This document shows, piece by piece, positions 51,830 through 62,000 of a stretch of DNA of 64,000 nt (position 1 is the first letter of the stretch; the number at the start of each line of letters is the position of its first letter). Made by a program: the position numbers and the translations under genes. The notes under the pieces are model-generated. The model was not told the DNA's origin and searched no databases. It worked only from the letters and a program-made list of their open reading frames with translations. This DNA comes from JAQVEM01 sp964610315 (lineage in GTDB: Bacteria; Actinomycetota; Humimicrobiia; Humimicrobiales; Humimicrobiaceae): the NCBI GenBank assembly GCA_964610315.1, contig CAZSVM010000016.1, forward strand, positions 1 to 64,000, in the 5' to 3' direction.

Positions 51830-53218
51830 TTGATCGAGAATAGACTTACCAAAAAGATTTTAAATATATTACTCAAAAACGGTGCAGATTTTTCAGAAAT
51901 TTTTATTCAAAAAAGAGTTTTCAACAACCTGAGGCTGGAAGACGGTAAAATTGAAAACTCCACCAGTGGTTTCGAGCTTGGGTGCGGGTTGAGATTATGG
52001 GTTGGCGATAGTACTTTTTATGCCTATGTAGATTCACTTGAGGAAAATAAGCTGATTAATGCGGCCAGGGTATTAAGTTCTGCAGTAAATGGAAGCAGCT
52101 TTCTTAAAGTCCTGAATCTTACCGAAAATAAAAGTTCTTATAATGCAGATGTAAAAAAATTTCCTGCTGATATTCCTCCCTCCCATAAAAAAAATATTCT
52201 TGAACTTATCAATAAGAATTCAAGAAATTTCAGTTCTAACATAATACAGGTTACCTCCATTCTTTCCGATGTGGAGGAAGAAATGTTCACGGCCAATTCC
52301 TACGGCTCATATTCATCCGATGAAGAAGTAATAAAAACGTTTCTGGCTGTAAATGTGGTAGCCAGGAGAGGAAGTAATATAAGAACCGGCTATAAATCAC
52401 TGGCCCGGTCAGGAGGTTATGAAATATTCGATTTAAAAAATCCGGGAAATCTGGCTGAAGAAGCATCTAAAATTGCAGTTGATATGCTTGATGCCGTAAA
52501 TGCGCCGACAGGGGAACTTCCGGTAGTAATAGGGCCTGCTTTCGGCGGAGTAATTTTTCATGAAGCATGCGGGCATGGGCTGGAAGCCGATACGGTGTTG
52601 AAAGATGCTTCAGTTTTTAAGGATAAAATAGGAAAAAGAATTGCCAGTGAAATAGTAACCGCTATAGATGATTCCACTCTTGAGTACCGGTGGGGTTCAT
52701 ATAAATTCGATGGAGAAGGTTTCCCTTCCTGCAGGACAGTATTGATAAAAGACGGTATCCTGCAGAATTACATTCATGACCTTAAAACTTCTAAAAAAAT
52801 GAAAGTGAAACAGACCGGGAATGGAAGAAGACAATCGTTCAGGCATGTGCCTATTCCAAGGATGAGTAACACTTATATAGACAGCAAAGATGAAGATCCC
52901 GGATCAATCATAAAATCGGTAAGTAAGGGTATATATGCCAGAGAATTTGCCGGCGGCCAGGTTGACCCGGTAACGGGAGATTTCGTATTCGGAATAAGCC
53001 AGGGTAACCTGATAGAGAACGGTAAAATAAGTTTTCCCATAAAGGATGCTACTTTAATAGGGAATGGCCCTGATATTTTAAAAAAGATAGAGGCGGTAGG
53101 CAACAATCTGGATTTTGCTCCCGGTTTTTGTGGAAAAAATGGACAGTCGGTTTCCAATGAAGTGGGTCAGCCCACTATAAAGGTAAGTAAGATTACGGTA
53201 GGAGGTACCAGGAGTTAA
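51830..53218 (+). CDS. tldD: TldD-family metalloprotease subunit
   Basis: A 462-residue subunit of the TldD/TldE peptidase. The zinc motif is HEACGHGLEAD (HExxxH), and the family end GNNLDFAPGFCGKNGQSVSNEVGQPTIKVSKITVGG is intact. TldD/TldE degrade unfolded peptides and mature some RiPPs such as microcin B17. The TTG start has only a distant AGGAAA (51813-51818). tldE follows 1 base after the stop. Placement after DUF948/YtxH genes is unusual. Confidence 0.92.
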   Translation: MIENRLTKKILNILLKNGADFSEIFIQKRVFNNLRLEDGKIENSTSGFELGCGLRLWVGDSTFYAYVDSLEENKLINAARVLSSAVNGSSFLKVLNLTENKSSYNADVKKFPADIPPSHKKNILELINKNSRNFSSNIIQVTSILSDVEEEMFTANSYGSYSSDEEVIKTFLAVNVVARRGSNIRTGYKSLARSGGYEIFDLKNPGNLAEEASKIAVDMLDAVNAPTGELPVVIGPAFGGVIFHEACGHGLEADTVLKDASVFKDKIGKRIASEIVTAIDDSTLEYRWGSYKFDGEGFPSCRTVLIKDGILQNYIHDLKTSKKMKVKQTGNGRRQSFRHVPIPRMSNTYIDSKDEDPGSIIKSVSKGIYAREFAGGQVDPVTGDFVFGISQGNLIENGKISFPIKDATLIGNGPDILKKIEAVGNNLDFAPGFCGKNGQSVSNEVGQPTIKVSKITVGGTRS

Positions 53219-53219
53219 A

Positions 53220-54620
53220 ATGCAGAATGACAGAAAGTATGAGATAAGAGAAAACCAGTTAATAAAGTTATGTAAGGATACTGCTTCAATGATGAATAAA
53301 TATAGTGTGGATGAGTTTGAGATTTTTACCGCGAGTTCTGTTGAAAATGAAATAGAAATCTTTAAAGGAGAGGTAGAAACATTATCATTCTCGGATTCAA
53401 TCGGTATAGGTATCAGAGTTTTTAGGGATAAATCAATAGGTTACGCATATACTACCATACTTGAGAAGGACAGCCTGGCAGACTGTATTCGGAAGGCTGT
53501 ATCCAATAGCAAAATTACCGGAAAGGAAGAATATAATTATTTACCGAGAGAAGAAGAATTTACTTTTAAAAGTAAGTTTATAGATGATAGATTATTATTC
53601 CGCCAAAATTTCCTGGATTTCAGCATAGAAGATAAAGTTACAATGGCAAAAAAACTGGAAATTTTAACCAAAAATAAAGATGCAAGAATTACCGATATAG
53701 AAAATGTTATGTATCAGGACAGCATATACGAGACTGCAATTTTAAATTCGGCTAGCTTCTGCGATAAATATAAAACAACTACCTGTTTAATTTATGTAAA
53801 TGCAATTTCAAAAGAGGGGGACGATACTTCTACCGGGGATTTTTTCGGATGCGGACGCTCTCCATCTGAACTGGATCTTGATCAGGTGGCAGAGAAAGCA
53901 GCCGGCAGATCTGTTTCGATCCTGGGAGGGAAAAAAATCAAGTCACAGGAAGTGAATATTTTGCTGGATCCGGTTATTTCTGCCCAGCTTCTGGGTATAA
54001 TAGCAGGCAGTATTACTGCGGATTCGGTTCAGAAAAAGAAATCACTTTTTGCAGGTAAGCTTGGAGAGAAGATATTTTTGGCTGATGTAAACATATTTGA
54101 TGATGGAACATTACCTGATGGACTTTCTTCCAGACCATTCGATGGGGAGGGAATTATTAAGGGCAGAACCTGCGTATTTGAAAAGGGATATCTTAAAACT
54201 TACCTCTATAATACTCTTACTGCAAGAAAGGACAAAACCTTATCAACCGGTAATGCGGTAAGAGCCTCTTACCGTTCGACTCCGGAGGTAGGTATTTCAA
54301 ACTTTTACATAGAACCATCCCATACGGATTTCGATAAGCTTCTAAAGGATATGGGAAGCGGCTTTTATGTAGTGGATATAATAGGACTGCATTCAGGGGT
54401 TAATCCTATTTCCGGGCAGATGAGTGTAGGAGCTAAGGGTCTGTGGATAGAAAACGGTAAACCCCGGTACCCGGTTAAGGAAGTAACCATAGCAACCGAT
54501 ATTTTAAGTTTCTGCAGAAATATCAAAAAAGTTGGAAATGATCTTCAATTTATCCCGGTGAGCGGATATATAGGCAGCCCTTCTATTCTGGTAAACGATA
54601 TAATGGTTAGCGGAAAGTAA
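53220..54620 (+). CDS. tldE: TldE/PmbA-family subunit
   Basis: A 466-residue TldE/PmbA partner of TldD; unlike TldD it lacks the zinc motif at the equivalent position (LLDPVISAQLLGIIAGSITADSVQ). Ends with NDLQFIPVSGYIGSPSILVNDIMVSG. It starts directly after tldD and is surely co-transcribed. A bidirectional hairpin follows at 54632. Confidence 0.93.
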   Translation: MQNDRKYEIRENQLIKLCKDTASMMNKYSVDEFEIFTASSVENEIEIFKGEVETLSFSDSIGIGIRVFRDKSIGYAYTTILEKDSLADCIRKAVSNSKITGKEEYNYLPREEEFTFKSKFIDDRLLFRQNFLDFSIEDKVTMAKKLEILTKNKDARITDIENVMYQDSIYETAILNSASFCDKYKTTTCLIYVNAISKEGDDTSTGDFFGCGRSPSELDLDQVAEKAAGRSVSILGGKKIKSQEVNILLDPVISAQLLGIIAGSITADSVQKKKSLFAGKLGEKIFLADVNIFDDGTLPDGLSSRPFDGEGIIKGRTCVFEKGYLKTYLYNTLTARKDKTLSTGNAVRASYRSTPEVGISNFYIEPSHTDFDKLLKDMGSGFYVVDIIGLHSGVNPISGQMSVGAKGLWIENGKPRYPVKEVTIATDILSFCRNIKKVGNDLQFIPVSGYIGSPSILVNDIMVSGK

Positions 54621-54631
54621 AGTATAATCTG

Positions 54632-54664
54632 GAAGCATAAATAAAAAAATTTTTTATAAGCTTC
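54632..54664. terminator. bidirectional terminator-like hairpin after tldE
   Basis: GAAGC (54632-54636) pairs with GCTTC (54660-54664), enclosing an A7/T6 inner stem that reads as a T run in both directions. It lies between the convergent tldE gene and the COG2426 gene. Confidence 0.5.
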
Positions 54665-54771
54665 AAACCGATATAACATCTCATTCAGTACCTCATTCAA
54701 AAAACTGATGTAAATAGAGGTATATTATTTAAACAAATATGGATTATGATTATAAACTTGTTCTGGCCTAT

Positions 54772-55272
54772 TTAAGCAGCAGTAATAAATCTTACATAAC
54801 CTACTGTCTGCCATACTATAGTTACTATTAGTCCTGCAATCAGTACCCCTATAAATATATGAAGCAGAGCTTTTTTAGGAGGAATACCAAAAACAAAGGC
54901 AATAAGTGCTCCTGTCCAGCCGCCGGTAACCGGAAGCGGTATTCCCACAAATCCTATCAGAGCAAAACCTTCGTATCTTTCAAATCTTTTTGAATGGCGC
55001 CTTCGGGTATAATTGAAAAGCCAGTTAAAGAATCTGTTTGCCAGTCTGAATCTATTCATAAGGAATTTTGATACCGGCTCCAGAATCCATAGTATGGCAA
55101 TTACCGGCACCATATTTCCCATAACCGATATTATATATGTTTCGAAAATATTCATTCCGTAAGTGGAAAGAGCGATAGGAATGGATGCTCTAAGTTCACC
55201 AATAGGAGTCATTGCCATAAAAAATGTTACTATTCTTGGCGATATAAATTCGAGGAAGTTTGAAAAGTTCAT
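54772..55272 (-). CDS. COG2426 small multidrug-export-like membrane protein
   Basis: A 166-residue protein with four or so hydrophobic segments. Landmarks are MTPIGELRASIPIALSTYGM, RRHSKRFERYEGFALIGFVGIPLPVTGGWTGALIAFVFGIPPKKA, which define COG2426 (annotated as small multi-drug export proteins). Real substrate unknown. Divergent from uppP across about 90 bases of AT-rich sequence. Confidence 0.87.
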   Translation of the reverse strand: MNFSNFLEFISPRIVTFFMAMTPIGELRASIPIALSTYGMNIFETYIISVMGNMVPVIAILWILEPVSKFLMNRFRLANRFFNWLFNYTRRRHSKRFERYEGFALIGFVGIPLPVTGGWTGALIAFVFGIPPKKALLHIFIGVLIAGLIVTIVWQTVGYVRFITAA

Positions 55273-55361
55273 ATCGGCTTTTTATTTTTGATAATTTTAT
55301 GCTATATTTTAAAAATTAATTAAAAAATTATATTAAAAAAGAATTTTAATCATTATATAAG

Positions 55362-56303
55362 TTGAATATAATACAGTCAATTATTTTAGGTATAATTCAG
55401 GGAGCTACCGAATTTTTTCCCATAAGCAGTTCAGGACATCTGGTAATTTTTCCTTATTTTTTTAACTGGAATTATATTCCTCTCTATTTTACGGTAACCG
55501 TTCATTTTGCCACCCTTGCTGCAGTGGTAACTATTTTTTATAAAGAAGTATTCAGAATAATCAAAGCTCTGGTTCTGGGTATCTTTATAAGGAATGTAAG
55601 AAATTCAAATAACTTCAAGCTGGGTATATTTCTAATCATAGCCACTATTCCGGCCGCAGTGGCTGGATTTTTTCTAAGTGATTATGTTGAAAATTTATTC
55701 ACCAAACCCATAATTGCGGCAGTGTTTCTACTGGTTACTGCCTTATTTTTATGGCTGGGTGAATTCAGGGGAAAAAAGATTGAAGAAAGACTTATGAAAT
55801 CCAGGGATGTTTTAAGCAATAAAAATCTTTCCAATAAAGGCCAAGGAACTGAGAGAGGTAGACTTATTGGTGAAATCGAGGTCAAAGGTAATAACACAAA
55901 AAAAATAAGATTTAATTTTCCTATAACCGTAATAACCGGAATAGGGCAGGCTTTAGCCATTCTACCCGGAGTTTCGAGATCGGGGGCCACTATATCCTTT
56001 GCCAGATTTTTTGGGATAAAAAGAAGTGAAGCGGTTCGGTTTTCCTTTTTACTTTCAATTCCGGTTATTTTTGGCTCATTCATATTTGAACTATATCGCT
56101 CCTCGGATATTATTTTTGGAAATGGCCCGCAAGTAGTGCAAAATCTTATAGCCGGTTTTTTATCCTCTTATCTGGCGGGATTGTTTGCGGTGAAGTTTGT
56201 TGTTTATCTGGCTGGAAGGAGAAATTTAAATGTGTTTGCGATATACTGTATTTGTCTGGCAGGAGCAGTTTTTATTTTTTATGCAATAAACAGATTTATG
56301 TAA
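55362..56303 (+). CDS. uppP: undecaprenyl-diphosphatase UppP (BacA)
   Basis: A 313-residue polytopic membrane enzyme recycling undecaprenyl diphosphate for cell-wall synthesis; it also gives bacitracin resistance. Both signatures are present: ILGIIQGATEFFPISSSGHLVI at the N terminus and LPGVSRSGATISFARFFGI in the second half. Between the halves lies a charged insertion (about residues 140-185; GKKIEERLMKSRDVLSNKNL...), longer than in most BacA proteins. The TTG start has no clear ribosome site. rmlA-like gene follows after 21 bases. Confidence 0.95.
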   Translation: MNIIQSIILGIIQGATEFFPISSSGHLVIFPYFFNWNYIPLYFTVTVHFATLAAVVTIFYKEVFRIIKALVLGIFIRNVRNSNNFKLGIFLIIATIPAAVAGFFLSDYVENLFTKPIIAAVFLLVTALFLWLGEFRGKKIEERLMKSRDVLSNKNLSNKGQGTERGRLIGEIEVKGNNTKKIRFNFPITVITGIGQALAILPGVSRSGATISFARFFGIKRSEAVRFSFLLSIPVIFGSFIFELYRSSDIIFGNGPQVVQNLIAGFLSSYLAGLFAVKFVVYLAGRRNLNVFAIYCICLAGAVFIFYAINRFM

Positions 56304-56324
56304 AGGAGAGTGAACATTGGAACT

Positions 56325-57068
56325 ATGAAAGGAATTATTCTGGCCGGTGGACTGGGAACTCGCCTTATGCCCTGTACCAAAGTTACTAACAAGCATTTGC
56401 TGCCGGTTTATGACAAACCAATGATTTATTATCCTTTAAAAACACTTATAAATGCCGGAGTGGAGGATATAATGATAGTCACCGGAGGCAACTATGCCGG
56501 CGATTTTTTAAGACTTCTGGGTAACGGCAGGGAGTTTGGACTTAAAGATATAAGTTATACTTATCAGGAAGGCGAAGGCGGTATTGCCGATGCCCTGAGA
56601 TTGACAGAGAATTTTATCGATAAAGACAAAATGGTAGTAATGCTCGGTGACAATATTATTGAGGGTGATATATCTGATGCAGTAAGGGAATTTGAGAAAC
56701 AGGAAAGGGGAGCAAAAATATTCTTAAAAGAAGTCAGCGATCCGGAGAGATTTGGAGTTGCCGAAATAAAAGAGAGTAAAGTAATAAATATCGAAGAGAA
56801 GCCTAAAAACCCCAGGAGTAATTATGCCGTCGTCGGTCTTTATATGTATGATAGTGATGTATTTGAAATAATTGGAAATCTCAAACCTTCAAATAGAGGT
56901 GAACTTGAAATAACCGATGTTAACAACGAGTATATTAGAAGAGGGACCATGACCTATTGCATACTTGAAGGATGGTGGAGTGATGCCGGTACCTCCTTTG
57001 AATCATTATTCAGGGCAAGTCATCTGGTAAGAGAGGCATTAGTAGAGAATAAAAAGTTAGATCGTTAA
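56325..57068 (+). CDS. sugar-1-phosphate nucleotidyltransferase, RmlA-like
   Basis: A 247-residue nucleotidyltransferase with motif MKGIILAGGLGTRLMPCTKVTNKHLLPVYDKPMIYYPL, then MVVMLGDNIIEGDI, GVAEIKES and VNNEYIRRG plus the WSDAGTSFESL end. It probably makes an activated dTDP- or UDP-sugar for cell-surface polymers, which suits its position after uppP. GTG 56310 overlaps the AAAGGAGAG ribosome site and cannot be the start; ATG 56325 fits the family N terminus but lies a rather long 16 bases from that site. Confidence 0.9.
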   Translation: MKGIILAGGLGTRLMPCTKVTNKHLLPVYDKPMIYYPLKTLINAGVEDIMIVTGGNYAGDFLRLLGNGREFGLKDISYTYQEGEGGIADALRLTENFIDKDKMVVMLGDNIIEGDISDAVREFEKQERGAKIFLKEVSDPERFGVAEIKESKVINIEEKPKNPRSNYAVVGLYMYDSDVFEIIGNLKPSNRGELEITDVNNEYIRRGTMTYCILEGWWSDAGTSFESLFRASHLVREALVENKKLDR

Positions 57069-57108
57069 TTTTAAGCTAAATCAATCATTATCCAGGTTAT
57101 CAAATCAA

Positions 57109-57318
57109 TCAGTATTTTGTTATTTCCGTTGATTTGCAGTAAAAACATTTGATTATATTATGAGAACTTTTCCATTTGTTATCCGAGATTAAAAAAGCCC
57201 AGGTGAGAAAGTCTGCGTCAGATTTATTATCAGAATTTTGATATATATAGGCATTTCCTTCTTCTTTTACCGTACCCATAAACTTATAGGTATTTCCACA
57301 ATTCAGACACTTATACAT
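57109..57318 (-). CDS. small zinc-ribbon protein
   Basis: A 69-residue protein with a CxxC pair at each end (MYKCLNCGNTYKF and IIKCFYCKSTEI), likely one zinc site. GAGGA just upstream of the ATG (57321-57325 on the complement) supports expression. No family recognised; the role is unknown. Confidence 0.62.
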   Translation of the reverse strand: MYKCLNCGNTYKFMGTVKEEGNAYIYQNSDNKSDADFLTWAFLISDNKWKSSHNIIKCFYCKSTEITKY

Positions 57319-57350
57319 TTATCCTCCTCAAAGATTAATTATAAATATTG

Positions 57351-57370
57351 GTTATTATAGGTTATTATAG
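57351..57370. repeat. tandem 10-base direct repeat
   Basis: GTTATTATAG occurs twice back to back between the divergent zinc-ribbon and DUF6812-like genes. It may be a regulatory site or just AT-rich sequence. Confidence 0.3.
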
Positions 57371-57545
57371 TATATTATTATATAATATCAATACGATATC
57401 TATACAAATTAGACAAATTTTTAATAAAAATTTGTCTATGGTATATTTATTTAATATTCGTAGCTAATTAATATGAATTTATTTGACTAAAAAAAACACC
57501 TCTGATAATATCATTTAAGAATTATTAACAGATTTTTTTAATACC

Positions 57546-57803
57546 ATGCAAATGAAAATTGAAAAACAGAAAATAAGAGTAAAAATAAAAACGGAATCCA
57601 GTGTGGTTAAAGGTACGGTTTACACTTTGAGGGATGGGAGATTAAGTGATTATATTACCTCTCAGAAAAATAAATTTATACCGGTTGCCGATGCAGAAGT
57701 ATACTATATAGATGGAGCCGGAAGGATTTTGGACGAAGACAGGAAAAAAAGAGAGATTGTTTTTATAAATGTAGAAAAAATTGAGATGATAGAGTATATA
57801 TGA
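57546..57803 (+). CDS. small conserved-looking protein (DUF6812-like)
   Basis: An 85-residue protein: KIRVKIKTESSVVKGTVYTLRDGRLSDYITSQKNKFIPVADAEVYY...IVFINVEKIEMIE. The pattern of a beta-rich domain with a GRLSDYI signature resembles DUF6812-type proteins that I recall only from memory, so the family assignment is tentative. trxA follows 59 bases later. Confidence 0.55.
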   Translation: MQMKIEKQKIRVKIKTESSVVKGTVYTLRDGRLSDYITSQKNKFIPVADAEVYYIDGAGRILDEDRKKREIVFINVEKIEMIEYI

Positions 57804-57862
57804 TTTTAGAATTTCCGTAGAAATTTATGGAAAATAATACTAGTGATTAGAAGGGGAAAATA

Positions 57863-58189
57863 ATGTCTGATATTATTTATCAATTTACTGATTCGAATTT
57901 TAATAGTGAGGTAATTAATTCGGAAATACCGGTTCTGGTTGATTTTTGGGCCGTATGGTGTGGTCCCTGTAAATTAATTACCCCTGAGATTGAAAAACTG
58001 GCAGAAGAAAAAAGTAATGACCTTAAAATCGGGAGACTTAATGTAGACGAAAACAGAGATACGGCAATAAAATATAGTATCAGCAGTATTCCAACCCTGC
58101 TGTTGTTCAAAAATGGTGAGGTAGTTAAAAAACTTATTGGCGCTATGCCTAAAGATAAAATATTAGCTGAAATTTCTCAATTCTTATAA
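57863..58189 (+). CDS. trxA: thioredoxin
   Basis: A 108-residue thioredoxin with active site WCGPC (residues 32-36), the cis-Pro in SIPTLLLFKNGE, and the DVDE segment (NVDENRD). It reduces protein disulfides in the cytosol. AGAAGGGGAAAATA at 57848-57861 contains the ribosome site. The DUF72 gene follows after 4 bases. Confidence 0.95.
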   Translation: MSDIIYQFTDSNFNSEVINSEIPVLVDFWAVWCGPCKLITPEIEKLAEEKSNDLKIGRLNVDENRDTAIKYSISSIPTLLLFKNGEVVKKLIGAMPKDKILAEISQFL

Positions 58190-58193
58190 ATTA

Positions 58194-58994
58194 ATGGAAA
58201 GTATTTTTATTGGAACTTCGGGATATAGTTATGATGATTGGAATGTTAATTTTTACCCTGCAGGATTCGATAAAAAAGAACAGTTAAAATACTACAGTAC
58301 AGTATTCAACACTGTTGAAATAAATTTTACCTATTATACTCTTCCTTATCCTCACATATTTAAAAAGATGGCCGAAAAAGTTGGGGAAAATTTTATTTTT
58401 TCGGTAAAAGCCTATAGCGGCGTTACTCATACCAGGGATTTAAAAGTGGAAGATATAAGACAATTTATGGTCTCCCTGCAGCCTTTCATTAAAGAAAATA
58501 AAATGGGATCCATACTGCTCCAGTTTCCGTGGGCTTTCAAGTTCGATTTAAAAAATTGTGATTATTTGAGCAGGGTGAGGGGAAGCTTCGGAGACCTTGA
58601 ACTGTGTGCAGAATTTAGAAATGACAGCTGGCTTAAGGAAGAAACCATAGAGCATTTAAGGAACTTGAATATTGGGTTCTGTAATGTAGATGAACCCGAC
58701 CTTAAAGGGCTGTTACCGCCTACAAGCATCAGGACCAGTGAAACCGGATATATAAGATTTCACGGCAGAAATAATCTTAACTGGTGGAAGCCAAAATATT
58801 CTTATCAGAGATATGATTATCTTTACAACAGGGAAGAGCTGGGTGAGTGGGTACCCAGAATAAAAGAAGTAGCGGCGGGTGCCAAAAAGACTTACATATA
58901 TTTCAATAATCATTATAAAGCTCAGGCGGTAAGGTCCGCAAAGATTCTTCAAGAACTTATCGAAGACAGCGATATTCCCACTTCACAAAATTAG
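58194..58994 (+). CDS. DUF72 (YecE-like) protein
   Basis: A 266-residue TIM-barrel-like protein of the DUF72 family: IFIGTSGYSYDDWNVNFYP, YYSTVFNTVEINFTYY, GSILLQFPWAF, LELCAEFRNDSW, YIRFHGRN, TYIYFNNHYKAQAVRSA. Function not established. It lies directly after trxA, probably in the same transcript. Confidence 0.9.
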   Translation: MESIFIGTSGYSYDDWNVNFYPAGFDKKEQLKYYSTVFNTVEINFTYYTLPYPHIFKKMAEKVGENFIFSVKAYSGVTHTRDLKVEDIRQFMVSLQPFIKENKMGSILLQFPWAFKFDLKNCDYLSRVRGSFGDLELCAEFRNDSWLKEETIEHLRNLNIGFCNVDEPDLKGLLPPTSIRTSETGYIRFHGRNNLNWWKPKYSYQRYDYLYNREELGEWVPRIKEVAAGAKKTYIYFNNHYKAQAVRSAKILQELIEDSDIPTSQN

Positions 58995-59073
58995 ACTAAT
59001 TATATAAAATCTATTAAACAGTTTTGAGGTAAGCTATTTATAAATTAAAGGATTATAAGGGTATAGTATATTT

Positions 59074-62000
59074 ATGTTTAAAAAGGTCAAAAGTAATATA
59101 GATCTGGTAAAACTGGAAGAAAATATTCTTGATTTCTGGAAGAAAAACAATATTTTCGAAAAAAGCCTGAAAAAAACCGAAGGTAAAAAGAGATTTGTTT
59201 TCTATGAGGGCCCTCCCACCGCTAATGGTGCACCCGGTGTGCACCATGTTCTTTCCCGTGTCTATAAAGATATTTTTCCCAGATATAAAACCATGAAAGG
59301 TTATTACGTACCCAGGAAAGCAGGATGGGATACCCACGGACTGCCAGTTGAACTGGAGGTTGAGAAAGAACTTAATATCAATTCGAAAAAGGAAATAGAA
59401 GAAATTGGTATTGAAAAATTTAACCAGCTCTGCAGGCAGAGTGTTATGAGATATGAAGGAGAGTGGCAGAAACTTACCGAGCGTATCGGATTCTGGCTGG
59501 ATATGAATAATGCCTATCTGACTTTTGAAAATTATTATATCGAAACCGTATGGTGGATCTTAAAAACCATATGGGATAAGAATTTATTGTATCAGGATTA
59601 TAAAATTGTCCCTTACTGCCCGCGCTGCGGAACAGCGCTCTCATCTCATGAGATAGCGCTTGGCTATAGCGAAGTGGAAGATTACTCTATTATAGTAAAA
59701 TTTCCCCATGCCCGGAAAGAAAATACTTATTTTCTGGTCTGGACCACGACCCCATGGACCTTGATTTCCAATGTAGCCGCAGCGATAAATAAGGATTCCG
59801 ATTATGCAGAGGTGAATTTTAAGGGTGAAAATTTAATACTGGCAAAGAATTTGATCATCGAAGTTCTGGGGGAAAATGCCGAATATAATATTTGCGGCAG
59901 TTTTAAGGGCAGTAAAATTATCTCTTCCACCTATAAACCTCTTTATGATTATGCAGAGGGTAGCAGCAATGCTTTCAGGATTATAGGAGGCGATTTTGTA
60001 TCTGTCGAGGAAGGTACCGGTATTGTTCATATAGCTCCTGCTTTTGGTGAAGATGATATGAACGCCGGAAAGGAAAATAATCTTCCTGTGGTGCAGATGG
60101 TGAATGAGGAGGGCAAATTCAAAAAGAATGTGGAAAAATTTGCCGGCTTAAATATAGAAGAAGCCAATCCGGAAATAATAAAAGATTTGAAGGAAAGAAA
60201 GTTAATCTTTAGTATTAAGAAAATAAAGCACTCTTATCCCTTCTGCTGGAGATGTGACAGCAGGTTGATGTATTATGCCAAAAAAAGCTGGTATATAAAA
60301 ACCTCCATGATAAAGGATGATCTTTTAAAATCCAATGAAGAAGTCAACTGGTATCCTCAGCATATAAAATACGGCAGATTTGGGAACTGGCTTGAAAACA
60401 ATGTAGACTGGGCCCTTACCAGGGAAAGATACTGGGGCACTCCTTTTCCGGTATGGGTAGATGATAACAATCATAAAATCTGTGTGGGAAGTATTGCCGA
60501 GCTTGAAGAAAAGGCAGTAAATATGTCGGGGGATCTGGACCTTCACAGACCCTATGTGGATAATATCATAATAAAATGCCCTCAATGCGGTAAAGACATG
60601 AGAAGAGTTCCCGAAGTAATAGATGTGTGGTTTGATTCCGGTTCCATGCCCTATGCCCAATTTCATTATCCTTTTGAGAATAGGGAATTATTTAAAGAAA
60701 ACTTCCCGGCCGATTTTATATGCGAAGCCATCGACCAGACCAGGGGATGGTTTTATACTCTTCTGGCTATTTCAACGCTGTTGTTTAAAAAATCGTGTTT
60801 TAAGAATGTGCTCTGTCTGGGGCTTATAAATGATGAAAAGGGACAGAAAATGTCCAAATCCAAAGGTAATGTGGTAAATCCCTGGGATATTTTGAATAAA
60901 CAGGGAGCTGATGCTTTAAGATGGTATTTCTTTACCGGAGTGTCTCCCTGGCTGTCCAAAAACTTCTCCATGAAGGCTGTTGATGAAGTAGTAAGGAAAT
61001 TCATACTTACTCTATGGAATACTTATTCTTTCTTTATAATCTATGCCAATATAGATAATTTTAATCCTTATGAGCATAATCTTGAGGCTAAAGATAGGTT
61101 CGAAATCGATCGATGGATATTATCCGAACTCAACCGGACTATAAAGAAAGTAAATGAGCTTATGGATGATTTCAATGTTACCGAGAGCGGCCGGGTAATA
61201 CAAAATTTTGCCGATGTTCTATCCAACTGGTATGTAAGAAGAAGCAGGAGGAGATTCTGGAAGAGTGAAGAAGATAAGGATAAGATAAGTGCCTATAAAA
61301 CACTTTTTGAGTGTCTGGTAGATGTTTCCAGGTTATGTGCACCTTTTATACCTTACTTAAGCGAGGAAATTTATAAAAACCTAACCGGCAGTCTTGGCCG
61401 GGGCCAGGAAAGTGTACATCTGGAAGATTATCCGGCAGCCGATGAAAATCTTATAGATGAAGACCTGAGTTTTAAAATGGATACGGCACGAAAAGTGGTT
61501 AATCTCGGCAGGGCGATAAGAAGCAAGGTTAATATAAAAGTAAGACAGCCGGTGGAGAAGGTGCTGGTATATTTTGGCGACGATAAAAGAAAGAAAGAAG
61601 CCATAGATCATTTTAAAGATATCATAACCAGTGAACTTAATGCCGGAAAAATAGAATTTGCTGAAAATATAGATGAGCTGGTTTCGTATGATATAAAACC
61701 CAATCTTTCCATAGTAGGGAAGAAATACGGCAGTATGGTTCCGGCCATAAAGGAAAAATTACTCTCCGAAAACCCTGTCCGTACCGCGCTTAAGGTTAAA
61801 AATAATAAAAATGTGAATTTAGTTATAAATGGCAAACAAGTGGAAATTTTACCTGAAGAAATACTGGTGGATATAAAGAACAAAGAAGGTTGGGGAGTGG
61901 AGAGCGACGGGGAATTTACGGTAGGTTTTTCTACTGTTATTTCGGAAAAGCTGCGGGAAGAAGGTTTATGCAGGGAGCTGATACATCAAATACAGAACCT

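Noticed and set aside
59000..59073. T-box riboswitch before ileS.
   Set aside because: The gap is only 79 bases, without a specifier loop, T-box sequence or terminator hairpin.
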